The translations under genes and the position numbers were made by a program. The notes under the pieces are model-generated. The model made no database searches. It was not told where the DNA came from and saw only the letters and a list, made by a program, of their open reading frames with translations. Positions 46,465 to 56,239 of a stretch of 64,000 nucleotides of DNA are shown here, in pieces. Position 1 is the stretch's first letter. The number at the start of each line of letters is the position of its first letter. The stretch covers positions 418,420 to 482,419 of the forward strand of contig ONZQ02000009.1 in the NCBI GenBank assembly GCA_900312665.1, in the 5' to 3' direction. Source of the stretch: Cephalotrichum gorgonifer (taxonomy: Eukaryota > Ascomycota > Sordariomycetes > Microascales > Microascaceae).

Positions 46465-46897
46465 GTCATTATATGGACGGCTACAATACAGAGCTGTAGC
46501 AGATACGATGACACTAGTGTAGAACATTGGTATAATTCGTTGTATTGTGTATTGAGGGCTATCCTTATGAATGATGAACGTAATCGTCACGGGTTAATCA
46601 GAGGCAATAACATATAAAGAAAAGGATGTCACCCTAGCATAAAAAGCGAGAACCCAACGGAGTAAATGGATCCACGCAGAGTGAGAGGGAGAGATTAATC
46701 TTCCATCAATAATAGACGTTCAACCCATGGAAGAGTAGAAGAGAGGAACGTATATGCTATGATGGTGCAGGGTGTAGAGTGCAAGGTGTAATGCAATGTG
46801 CAGGTCTAAGGGGCAGACGGCGACTACGGTTTGGAAGCAAGAGCTATACCAGGTTGATGTAGGAATATTCAGTCGAATTTCGTCTATAGAACTTCTC
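46465..46897. other. Intergenic, 433 bases
   Basis: Space between the stops of DBR1 (+) and elongin C (-). Only 3' UTR-like sequence; no gene. Confidence 0.55.
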
Positions 46898-47661
46898 CTA
46901 CTTGTCATCTGGGAGAAGGAAACAAGTTAGCGATCACCGAAGAAAGAAGACACACACCCACCTCCCCCTAGACTTGAGAGTAGAAAGAAAAACGTACCAT
47001 CTAGTCCCAGGAAATCCGCCGCCACGAGTAGCTCTAGGCACAGCTCGGTCGGGATCTCCAGGTCGGGAACAGTCGTACTGTCCCTATACCGGTACCAGTA
47101 GTGGAAGTACTCGACTACCTTCTCCATGATGTCGCCGCTGCAAAACCAATCGAGCGAGCAGATTAGTAAAGCTTTCTTCCCGGGGCCAAGCGACGAAGTG
47201 TGGTTGCGGAAGTGAGAGGGGAAAATGTGTCAGATCAAGTGTAGATTTCAATTTCAATCGGACGCGTCAATGGACTGTCCGTCAATAGTCGTCCTAATTG
47301 TTGTTCATCATGGAGAAAAAAAAAGGATTTCCCCAACCTCCCAGGAACGTTGGCAACTCTTGTGCAAAGAGTTGATTTTTTGATATAGCTTACCTTATTT
47401 CTTGGAATCGACATATTCCAGTCTGTGCTTCCTGAAATCCACCTAGAGCACAATTCGTTAGGGACCGGTGGGATGAGGGACGTGGAGGAGAGACGCTATG
47501 AGCCTGGAAGGGGGAAGGAGGTGGAGGGGGGAGGACATACTTCGCGGATCGAGCATGCTTTTTATGACCTTGCTGCGAACAGCGGCATCGCGGAGGACGA
47601 CGAACTCGAAGCCATCGCTCGAGACGAGGGTGATGTACTTCGACTGTGCTCGTTCCGCCAT
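46898..47661 (-). CDS. elc1: Elongin C homologue
   Basis: Four exons, 47661-47541, 47442-47394, 47137-46998 and 46908-46898, join in frame to 106 residues, the normal elongin C size. The sequence reads YITLVSSDGFEFVVLRDAA, then IMEKVVEYFHYWYRYRDS and the PTELCLELLVAADFLGLD helix, the Skp1/elongin C BTB fold. Elongin C links elongin A or other BC-box proteins to Cul3/Cul2-type ligases. The last exon carries only 11 bases (ending DDK stop). An in-frame ATG at 47763 would add 34 low-complexity residues; the family start favours 47661. Confidence 0.9.
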
Positions 47662-48600
47662 GTCTGATGCGGTGTGCGGGACTCTTGGGGTAGGTGCGTG
47701 GTAGAAATGATCATGCGCGGGGGGCAAGTCAAGGGAAGGTGAGGTAGGTGAGGAATTGGTCATTGCCTCAGGCCAGCTGTGCAGAATGATAGTGATTCCC
47801 CTCCCCCCGATCCGTAGCGTCTCACGTCATTTGTATAAGAGCGAGAGTGTCCAGGACTAAAAGAGAAACAAAAAAAAAAGCCGCGTGAATGGAATCGGGC
47901 TTTTTTGTAGGTTTCTCTACTGGATTGCAGGAAGTTTTTCACTTCGAATTTTATGTTCAATTGAGTGGCTTATGTAACACGCGTTCTGTGACACTGCATG
48001 ATGATATGGCCCGCTTTATTGTTTCCATGGCATGGGTCCAGTCAACTGCCCCACCAGCTTGCCAGGTGGCCGGGCCCCACTCAAGATCCAACCTCAAACA
48101 AACCAGTCTCTAAAAATGAATCCCGATGACGGCTCGTTGCCCCGCCGACTTGTTTACTTGCCGCTTGTCCAGCTCAAGAGGGTAGATGACCGGCCGTCCC
48201 CCCCATCACGTCCTCCTGCCCTCCACCGCGACTCGCAAACCCCCATCCCAACACAATTCCTTGACACGAACTGTTTTTCAAGCATTGTCGGGGTTTTGCT
48301 GCAAACTGAAACTCTCCTTTCGTTCAACTCCTCCACACCACTCTCGTTAGTTTCCCGTTCGAACTTTTCGTCAGTTCGAGGAAACAGACATTCGAGGAAA
48401 AACCCACTCACCTCTGCAACAGCCCCGCCACCCATCTCCGAGACTTGACAGCCGAAACCCAAGAGATCACACGCCCAAAGACAACTCATCCGACCCTGAG
48501 CTAGAGGATTCAGGAGAGGAAAGAAGAAGAAGAAGAAAAAGTGCAGCTCGACTGCGTGCTCCTCCTTTCTAACCTAGACGTGCCTTCTGCGAAGCTAGTC
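47662..48600. promoter_or_regulatory. Divergent region between elongin C and RHO4
   Basis: 939 bases between starts. The RHO4 side (48280-48600) is pyrimidine- then purine-rich leader-like sequence. No gene is supported. Confidence 0.45.
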
Positions 48601-49643
48601 ATGGCCTCTACCTACAACTACCGCTCCTCTCTCCAACAGCAACAGTCCTTTGGCGAAAGCAACTCATCATACCGGAACCACAACGAGAAGAACAGGCGCG
48701 AGCAGAGGACGCGAGACAGCGAGGGGACTATCAGCACCACCATGAGCTCGTCGACGGGGCGGGAGTCGTCGGGCACGCACATGACGGAGGCGCCGACGTA
48801 CTCGAAGAAGATCGTCGTGGTGGGGGACGGCGGGTGCGGGAAGACGTGTCTTCTGATCAGCTACAGCCAGGGATATTTCCCAGAGGTAAGGGGGCGCCGC
48901 CCAGCCATTTCTCCCCCCGGGATCGGTCTTTGTTGAGAAAGGGGAGAGAACCTATTTGCTAACGGGTGTGTTGTGTGTTTTCTGTAGAAATACGTACCAA
49001 CTGTCTTTGAGAATTACATTACTTACCCTATCCACGGGCCCAGCGGGAAGATTGTTGAGCTGGCGCTGTGGGATACGGCCGGACAGGAGGAATACGACCG
49101 CCTGCGGCCGCTCTCGTACCCCGAAACGGACCTGATCTTTGTCTGCTTTGCCATTGACTGCCCTAACTCACTAGACAATGTTCTCGACAAGGTAAGTAGC
49201 CTCACTTCCCCTACCCCCTTTTCCCCGGGGAATCCATTACAAGTGGCGAGGCTAACCCCCAAACCCAGTGGTACCCCGAAGTCCTCCACTTCTGCCCGTA
49301 CACCCCCCTCTACCTAGTCGGCCTCAAGTCCGACCTGCGGTACAAGCGGACCTGCATCGACATGCTCAAGACGCAGGGCCTCACGCCCGTGACGACGGAG
49401 CAGGGGCTCGCCGTCTCGCGGAAGATGGGCGCCCAGTACATGGAGTGCAGCAGCAAGGAGATGCAGGGCGTCGACGAGATCTTCGAGCAGGCCATCCTCT
49501 CCGTCGTGGCGAACGACAGGAGGAATCTAGAGGCCCAGATGAGCGCCCCGTCGGGCGGCAAAGGCTCGGGCGGCGGGGCCGGGATCGGTGGCAGCGCGGC
49601 CATGGCGAAGAGGAAGAAGAAGAGGACTTGCAAGATCCTCTGA
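48601..49643 (+). CDS. rho4: Rho4-type GTPase
   Basis: Exons 48601-48885, 48988-49191 and 49269-49643 join in frame to 287 residues. An N-terminal Ser/Gln/Arg-rich extension of about 68 residues precedes the G domain. P-loop GDGGCGKT is at 75-82, effector region KYVPTVFENY at 96-105, and DTAGQEEYDRLRPLSYP follows. The C-terminus is polybasic (KRKKKRT) ending in the CAAX box CKIL at 284-287, for geranylgeranylation. The long N-terminal extension marks Rho4. In filamentous fungi Rho4 directs septation through formins and the actin ring. It is divergent from elongin C. Confidence 0.94.
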
Positions 49644-50207
49644 GTGTGGGGAGGGAGGAGGGGATATTGGCTTTGGCGGAGCTGATCCCCTGTGGTTTCT
49701 TTTTTTCCTGGTTATCAAATTTCGGGTTCATGGGAAGAGGGTGGATATGCAGGAGTAGTGCTGTATGTGAAAACGGTCTGAGAATGGGAGATGGGATAAC
49801 GGGAGACCGGAGACGGGGTGTCCGGATGGCTAATGACTTGTGTTTTAACACTACTGCGAAATTCCTCATTATGACATTTTTTTTTCCTTTTTTACCATCG
49901 TCTTCCCTTGCCCCTTCACTCTTCAGGTGGACATTCCCTGGCCTTCATGTTTCTACTTGTGTTCGTCATCTTCATACTACGGCCCATCGCCCGTGTTTCG
50001 TTCCTCTTGACTCCTCCAGCTGCATGCGGGCAATGTACTTCCATACATGTAGAAGAGAGAATCATATCCATTAGTCCATACCGCAACTCCGAATAGCACC
50101 CCATAAAACTCTTCGCTTCTAGTAACCTCGTGTCCCAGATACCCTGCCTTCACGTCCCTTTTTTTTGTTTGGGAACCGGGAAGCCTCCAGGCTAGACCAC
50201 CACCGGC
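49644..50207. other. Intergenic, convergent
   Basis: 564 bases between the stops of RHO4 (+) and DAD1 (-). Contains short A and T runs; no gene. Confidence 0.5.
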
Positions 50208-50311
50208 TCACCGCCTCCCCCTTGCCTCCACAACAGTCTCGTCCTCGTCCTCGTCCTCGTCCTCGCCCCCGACCTCTGTTGACTCCGCATGGCTCTCGTC
50301 CCTCGACTCCT

Positions 50312-50342
<31 letters not shown>

Positions 50343-50757
50343 CTCTTGCGCCTCGACCTGCTGCTCCTCCTTCCCCATCACGCCCTCGAACTGCGACCAC
50401 AGCGCCTCGACCGAGGAGAACTCGTTGCCCACGGTGATGATCGCCTCCAGGGAGCGGTTCAGCTTGTTTATGTTCGTCAGGACATGCTCGAAGCTCTGGA
50501 ATAGCGGGTTAGTCTCTCCGTCCGTTCTCAGCCGAGCGGCAGTTTATAGTAGTAGTCGCTAGGCAGGGTAGGTAGGCGCTTCCAGGGTGGAGGATGACAA
50601 GGAAAGAAAGGCCTAGTTTTGGGGGGGGCGGGGGGGCAGTGCGCCATGTGTGGAGGGAGAGGAATACCGTTGCAATCTCGCCGATTAATATCCCCCTCTG
50701 TTGCGCGAAATACGCCCTCCCGGCGTCGGACGACGACGCTTGTTGTTGTGATGCCAT
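50208..50757 (-). CDS. dad1: DASH complex subunit Dad1
   Basis: Exons 50757-50668 and 50495-50208 join in frame to 125 residues. The Dad1 core is AYFAQQRGILIGEIA, then SFEHVLTNINKLNRSLEAI and VGNEFSSVEALWSQFEGVM. The C-terminus (about residues 84-117) is an acidic extension rich in Asp/Glu that is absent or short in yeast Dad1. The DASH/Dam1 ring couples kinetochores to microtubule ends. The intron falls between the two conserved helices. Confidence 0.93.
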
Positions 50758-51702
50758 ATCTATGTGGTCTCCGAGGGAGCTCTTGGTGGGGTGGGTGTTG
50801 GAAGTTGGGACGCCCCAAATAATGTAGTTGGAGCTCCAACACGCGTTAGGCGCGTTGGCGGGGTAAGTACTAATTTACGCACTACCCTTAACAGTCTGAG
50901 CTTGCGAGGGTGGTTGCCAGGCGTCGCCAGATGTATGTATTCGTGTTCAACAACTGCAAGTATAGCTTTAATGGGACTGATAAACCAAGATGCTAATAAT
51001 ATCCGTTCTCCAATTGCGCCGGATTCCGCCCGCCCACCTTCTCCGGCCTGCCCAGGATGTTGTGTCGAGGAATTTCAGCTTTCCCATGCCGTCCGTGATC
51101 GGAAATTAAGCGAGCTCACCCCCTCCCCCCTTCCCCTCTCCTCTCCTCTCCTCTCCTCGTCTAACGTCTCTAGCACTAATGCATCTCCTCCTAATGCCTC
51201 GTACGAGGGACATAGACACAGAGCTAGAGCTCTGAAGGCAAGTGAAACATCAAGATATCAACCATTCTTCAAGAGGCTACAAGGCCCAAGGACACAAGAA
51301 TATATTTAATACCTCCATGAACTGATCCTTGGGAGACGTACAAATACCAATACACTCCCTCTTCTGACCTCACCACATACAAGTGAAGCGTCTTTCACTT
51401 TCTTTTTTTGTTGCCCCTCCCTTTTTCCCAAGTTGACCATTCCCTATCATGCCCATCATACCAATCGTGAAACCCCCTCATCACTTCCAACCCATTCCAA
51501 GCTGGAAAAGAAGAAAAAAAAGGTCGCCAGAAAGAAAGAAAAAATGCCTGCGAAAGAATGCAAAAGAAAAAAAAGCCGCGGGGCTGTGAACTCTCGTGGT
51601 GGCAGATTTGAAAGCCCCCCCTTTTCCCCTCCCCTTTCCCCCCTCGGGACCGGCCCTCCGTCCTAGGATAGACCCTCACCCCAATGCTCATCCCCCCCAC
51701 AG
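50758..51702. other. Intergenic, 945 bases
   Basis: Between RSR1 and DAD1, both on the minus strand. Holds a CTCTC pentamer repeat (about 51134-51158) and poly-A-rich 3' sequence of RSR1. No gene. Confidence 0.5.
51134..51158. repeat. CTCTC pentanucleotide microsatellite
   Basis: Five tandem CTCTC-type units in a pyrimidine-rich context between RSR1 and DAD1. Confidence 0.85.
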
Positions 51703-52925
51703 CTAGAGAAGAACGCACCGCGTCCCGCCGTCCTTCCTCCTCCGTCGCTTCTTCCGGCCAATCCTGTAAACCCCGTCGTTCTTGTCGTGTCCGTCGTCAT
51801 TCACATCATCTGATATGTCGTCTTTTCGGAGCATCTGGCGGCATAGGTCGATGAATACCTCGTTCACGTTTCCTGACAACAAGTTAAAACCCAGTTTTAA
51901 GCTTCAGCGAAAACAGGTCATCCGGCACATCGGGAGCCGAGCCTCCCTCTTCCCCTGAGATCCACCAGGTGGGGACACCTACTCCTCGTTCGCGCGCTCG
52001 CTTCGTAGTAGGGTGCGCCCCACTGCTGCGAGATCGAGAATGCCCTCGCCCTGGGAACAGCCCGCTGGTCTTCCAAGTCGGCCTTGTTGCCGACGATGAC
52101 GATCGGCACGTTCTCGTCATCCTTGATCCGGATGATCTCGTCGCGGAGCTGTGCGAGCTCCCCCAGGGACGACCCTGAGGTGATGCTGAAGACGAGGAGG
52201 AAGCCCTGGCCGGTCTTCATGTACAGATCCCGCATCGCCACTGATGTCTGTTAGTGGAAGTAGCTACCACGGGGGTGAGGGGGGCCGCTCACCAAACTGC
52301 TCGGTTCCGGCCGTGTCAAGGCTAGGTAAAGTTAGAAATAGGAACGAAGGTTTGCCCCTCGGCCGAGGGCAGCCTCACATTTCCAGAACCACCTGACGGT
52401 TCTGCGTAGCGTAGTGTCAGCGTCGTAACACACATATCCATCTATCCGAACTTGAGAGGTATACTCACATCGACATTGATTTGTGTCCTATACGTATCCT
52501 CTATGGTCGGATCATAGCTCTCTATCCACTCATTGTGGACGAACTGGGCTGTTCACTTGTCAGTCTCGGACTAACTCCCATCTCCCACATGGCTGGCAGG
52601 GCCCCTTCATCCCCGTTTGACAACCACAGGGTTAACTAATTTCTAAGTGAGGTCGTACCTGTCAGACATGACTTGCCAACGCCTCCTGGTAAGGAGAGCA
52701 GTTATCAGCACTTTATGCACGCGGGTACCGGTACGACGGATTGTGACTCGGAAATCTTCAGGTGTACAAGTACTAACCAGCACCGAGGACAACAATGTGC
52801 AATTCACGGCTGCGGTGGGAGTAAGGTTTCCCTCAATATTAGCCAATTGCGGGATACCAGAAGTCTCAAAGGTACCTCGGAACGAGTAATGTGTCTCACC
52901 ATGGCTCAAAGCGTGAGCGCATCAT
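51703..52925 (-). CDS. rsr1: Rsr1/Krev-1 (Rap-type) GTPase
   Basis: Eight exons join in frame to 214 residues: 52925-52900, 52809-52778, 52685-52659, 52548-52469, 52401-52379, 52321-52293, 52240-51983 and 51872-51703. Five exons are under 35 bases. The P-loop GAGGVGKS is at 18-25, effector YDPTIEDTY and switch II LDTAGTEQF follow, then NKADLEDQR. The C-terminus is polybasic (GRKKRRRKDG) ending in CVLL. The sequence matches Neurospora Krev-1 and Rsr1/Bud1, polarity GTPases that recruit Cdc24. The first exon reads MMRSRFEPC, which is non-conserved, so the start is less certain; the second ATG (52922) may be used instead. A GCGAAC-rich join at the last intron (GTAGGT) keeps frame. Confidence 0.92.
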
Positions 52926-53211
52926 TGCTTGGCTGTCGCTCACCGGGGGACTCAAAAAGAGTTCCGGTCAAAATTGTTGTTGTGAAGTGTCTCCCCACGC
53001 GAGAGCCCCCCTTGTCGAAGGTCACTACCGCGCTATGGCTAGTGTCTGCTGTCGTGTCAAGACTCCGGGAGGTAATAGCTTCTTCTCCCTGCAGAAGAGT
53101 CTCGGAATGCGGAAGAGTCTCTCGGAATTCGAGAGCTACGGGCAGGTGGGGCGACTCGCACTTGGCTTCATAACAAAAAAGGGCGTAGGAATATAGGGGT
53201 AAAAGGCGGGT

Positions 53212-53251
53212 ACGGGAACGGAAACGGGAACGGGAACGAGAATGAGAACGA
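53212..53251. repeat. Degenerate GGGAAC hexamer repeat
   Basis: About six tandem GGGAAC/GAGAAC units with small changes, upstream of RSR1. Confidence 0.85.
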
Positions 53252-53935
53252 GGGTGCGAAGAAAAAGGTGAAAGAGACGAAGTGAGAAACGAGAAGCGAG
53301 ATACAAAAATCGGGCAAAGGACACCTCGGAATTGCTGCTGGGCTCGGACTGTCCGACCGGAGTTTAACTTGCAAGGTATTCGCGGTGAGCAGGGGCGGAA
53401 GGCGGTGGGCGAGCGAGGGGGGAGATCAAAGAAAAATAAAAGAAACAAAAAGGAACAAAAGAAACAAAAATAAAACAACGAATGGCTTCCACGGAAAGTG
53501 GGCGCCCCGCGGCTTCCCTGTTCGGACTAGTCTGAAGGGGAAAGTGAACGACCAACCCCGGATTCCCCGTCACTCCAAAATCTACGAGTCATAAAAAAAG
53601 GACGTGCCTAATGACTTATGTTCGTCGTAGTTGGTAGATATATTCGTGCTGGGGTAAGACAATGGGACGACTGAAGATTGAAGTAGGTTGAAGGTGAGCC
53701 CGTAGCAAGCGAACAAGAGAAAATAAGAAACTGGGAGATAGCCTCCAATTGGAAAAGGAAGGTGACGAAGTCCGAAAGCTGGACAGGGGTTGGGGGACGA
53801 GGTTGGGCGTTGGGCCTCCCTCCCTCCAGGTCCGTCCCTGAGTCCGGAATCCTGGAACCGAGAGCCCGATGCAAGCATCAGTCTTAGTCTCTGCAAGGTA
53901 CGTACCTTAATACGTAGTAGTATACTTGTTTAGCC

Positions 53936-54125
53936 AGGGGACATAGAATAGTCAAGATTTTAAACTCTTAATAAATATTTATAATATGTATAAACACATA
54001 ATTCACTTTTATATTTAAATAAAAAAATTATACTAAATATATTTTATATTATATTTTAAACTTCGTCATATGTTTATATGCATATACATGAATATTTATG
54101 CGTGTATAATGCAAGAAAGAAATCT
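53936..54125. other. AT-rich island
   Basis: Roughly 190 bases dominated by A and T (TTTATATT, AAATATATTTTATATTATATTTT) in a GC-rich neighbourhood. No reading frame. Candidates are a RIP-degraded repeat remnant or a mitochondrial-DNA insertion. Confidence 0.8.
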
Positions 54126-54329
54126 TTATTAATGCCTGCCTGCCCACCTTAGTTTCTCAGGTGCCTAGACCCTAGAGTGGATCTCTCACCCCGCCTAGTG
54201 GATAACGTAGGAACCGTGACGCGCTGCGACACGACATTCCTGTGCCCACTCAACGGCTCCTACTTCCACCTACGGCGGACGACATAACGACACCTCTCTA
54301 CATCCGCAACCCTCCCTCCCAACACCAAG

Positions 54330-55581
54330 ATGTCGAATCGTCGACGGCGCCAGGTAACTAACCTATCTCCGCGCTATGGGCATGCCACCGCGCCGCCCCA
54401 CCTTGCACCCTGTCTAACATGTTCCCCTGCAGCAAACCCCCGACGCAGAAGATGTTGAAGAGAGCATGCACCGGCACCAGAGACGCCGAAACGACTCCGC
54501 CAGCGAGGATGACGAGGCCAACGAGGCCAACGACACCACAATGGACCTCGACCCCCGCGGTGGCGGCGGCATCGAGAGCCAGCTAGCCCTCAAACTGGTG
54601 CGGTACGCGCTCTCCTGCGAGTTCTCGAGAACCCCGATTCGGCGGCAGGGCATACGGGAGAAGGGTAAGGCCCCTGTCGCGTCACTTGGGAAGGAGACCG
54701 CTCCTTGGGGAGCGCATGTGTTCTAATACGGCGATAGTTTTGGGTGACCACCCGCGCACATTCAGAAGGGTTTTCGCGGAGGCGCAGGGACACCTGAAGA
54801 GGACATTTGGAATGGAGATGCGGCAGCTTCCAGTCCGCGAAAAGCTAACGCTCGAGGAAAAGCGGAAGGGTGAGTTAAGATTTCATCTTTTAAACGAGGG
54901 CAGGACGAAACGAAAGAGAAGATGAGAAAAAAAAGTTTTATTCATGATACAGGAGAAAACTAGACGCCCGTGCTAACTCCATCCCACTTTCTAGCCCTCA
55001 ATTCGAACTCACAGGCGAAAGCCGCCGAGACATGGATCCTCGTGTCAATCCTACCGAAACCCTACCAGAACCCTGTCATCCTCGCCCCCTCCAACGCCCC
55101 CACCGCCGAATACGAGGCCACGTACGTCGGCTTCTACACGATGGTCATCGCGCTGATAGCCCTCAACGGCGGGGAGATAACGGAGCAGAAGCTGAAGCGG
55201 CACCTCTCCAGGCTTAACGCGGACAGCAAGCTCGGGGCCGACAAGACGGAGGAGGTGCTGGCCAAGATGGAGAGGTCCGCGTACGTGGTGAAGAGGGTGG
55301 AGAACATCTCGCCCGATCAGGACAAGAACATAAGCTGGCTGGTCGGCCCGCGCGGGAAGGAGGAGATCGGGCCCGAGGGCGTGGCGGGGGTGGTCAGGGA
55401 GGTGTTTGGGGGGTCGACGCCCGAGCTGGAGAGGCGGCTGGCGGGTAGCCTGGGGATAGCGCCGCAGGAGGCGCATGAGGAGGCACTGGAGGACGGGGGG
55501 GAGGAGGGTGATGGCGAGGAGGATCCGCGTAACGTTGAGTCCGAGACGCGCCGGTCAAGCAGGCGGGCAGCTCGCGGCTAA
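54330..55581 (+). CDS. nse3: Smc5-Smc6 complex subunit Nse3 (MAGE domain)
   Basis: Exons 54330-54353, 54433-54664, 54738-54869 and 54995-55581 join in frame to 324 residues. After a polar acidic N-terminus (to about 60), the MAGE homology domain begins LALKLVRYALSCEFSRTPIRRQ. It continues with ETWILVSILPKPYQ, then YTMVIALIALNGGEITEQKL (second winged helix). The C-terminus is acidic, then Arg/Ser-rich. Nse3 with Nse1 and Nse4 forms the ubiquitin-ligase subcomplex that bridges Smc5-Smc6 heads in DNA repair. Frame is preserved at all three joins, and the second and third introns are GTAAGG and GTGAGT type. Divergent from RSR1, convergent with SF3B5. Confidence 0.92.
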
Positions 55582-55770
55582 GATGGTGATTGGGACTTAG
55601 GCGGGTGCCGCTTGCGATGTTGGGCGGCGTGTATGACAAAATCTCGTACGGCGAATAATGATTTAATGGCCCCCACCCAAGACTCTCTCGACGAACGCGG
55701 CTGCTGCCGCCACGCATATATAACGTAGAGACATGCGATTCGTTCCCCGCGTCATTGGAATCCAGATGAC

Positions 55771-56239
55771 CTATTTCTTCTTCTGAAGCAACTCAGGTGG
55801 AACCGGGATATCTTCCTCCCTCGGTGGTGGCGGCCCGATAGGCTGCATCATTTTCTGTGCCAAAACGGTCAGCGAACACGGCACTCACTCACTCCGAACA
55901 AATGGCCCCAGTCCGTGCTTAGGGGAGGGAAGGAGGGAAGCCGAGACTCACCCTGATCAGCCTCGCGCGGACGAGAGGGATGGCCTCGTTCTCCGCCGTC
56001 GCGATGTAGTTTATTAGGGCCGGGTGTCCCACAATGGACGACAGCGTGTCGCGGTGGATGTTGGTGCGCCACTCCCAGCTCGTCGTGTCTGGGTGTCCCG
56101 TGCCGACGTACTTGGCCTGGAGGCGCTCAAGTTCTTGCTGGGTGCGGAGTTTGTCGGCCTAGTAGCATAGAGAGAGGTTTGTTATGATGCATGTACAATC
56201 AACCGAAGGGGAAAGAGAAAAGGGGGGGTTGCGTACCAT
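55771..56239 (-). CDS. sf3b5: SF3b subunit 5 (SF3b10/Ysf3)
   Basis: Exons 56239-56237, 56158-55952 and 55854-55771 join in frame to 97 residues. The first exon is only the ATG. The protein reads ADKLRTQQELERLQAKYVG, then GHPDTTSWEWRTNIHRDT and GHPALINYIATAENE, the SF3B5 fold, close to human SF3b10. SF3b5 stabilises SF3B1 in the U2 snRNP near the branch site. The C-terminal PPPPREEDIPVPPELLQKKK is a fungal extension. The join ATG/GCC gives MADKLR. Read-through of the first donor yields a spurious longer frame. Confidence 0.93.

Larger units (their letters stand above)
52926..54329. other. Intergenic, divergent RSR1/NSE3, 1.4 kb
   Basis: Contains a hexamer GGGAAC-type repeat (53212-53251), and a very AT-rich island (about 53936-54125) unlike the surrounding GC content. 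Frames are short or noisy. No gene is supported. Confidence 0.55.
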
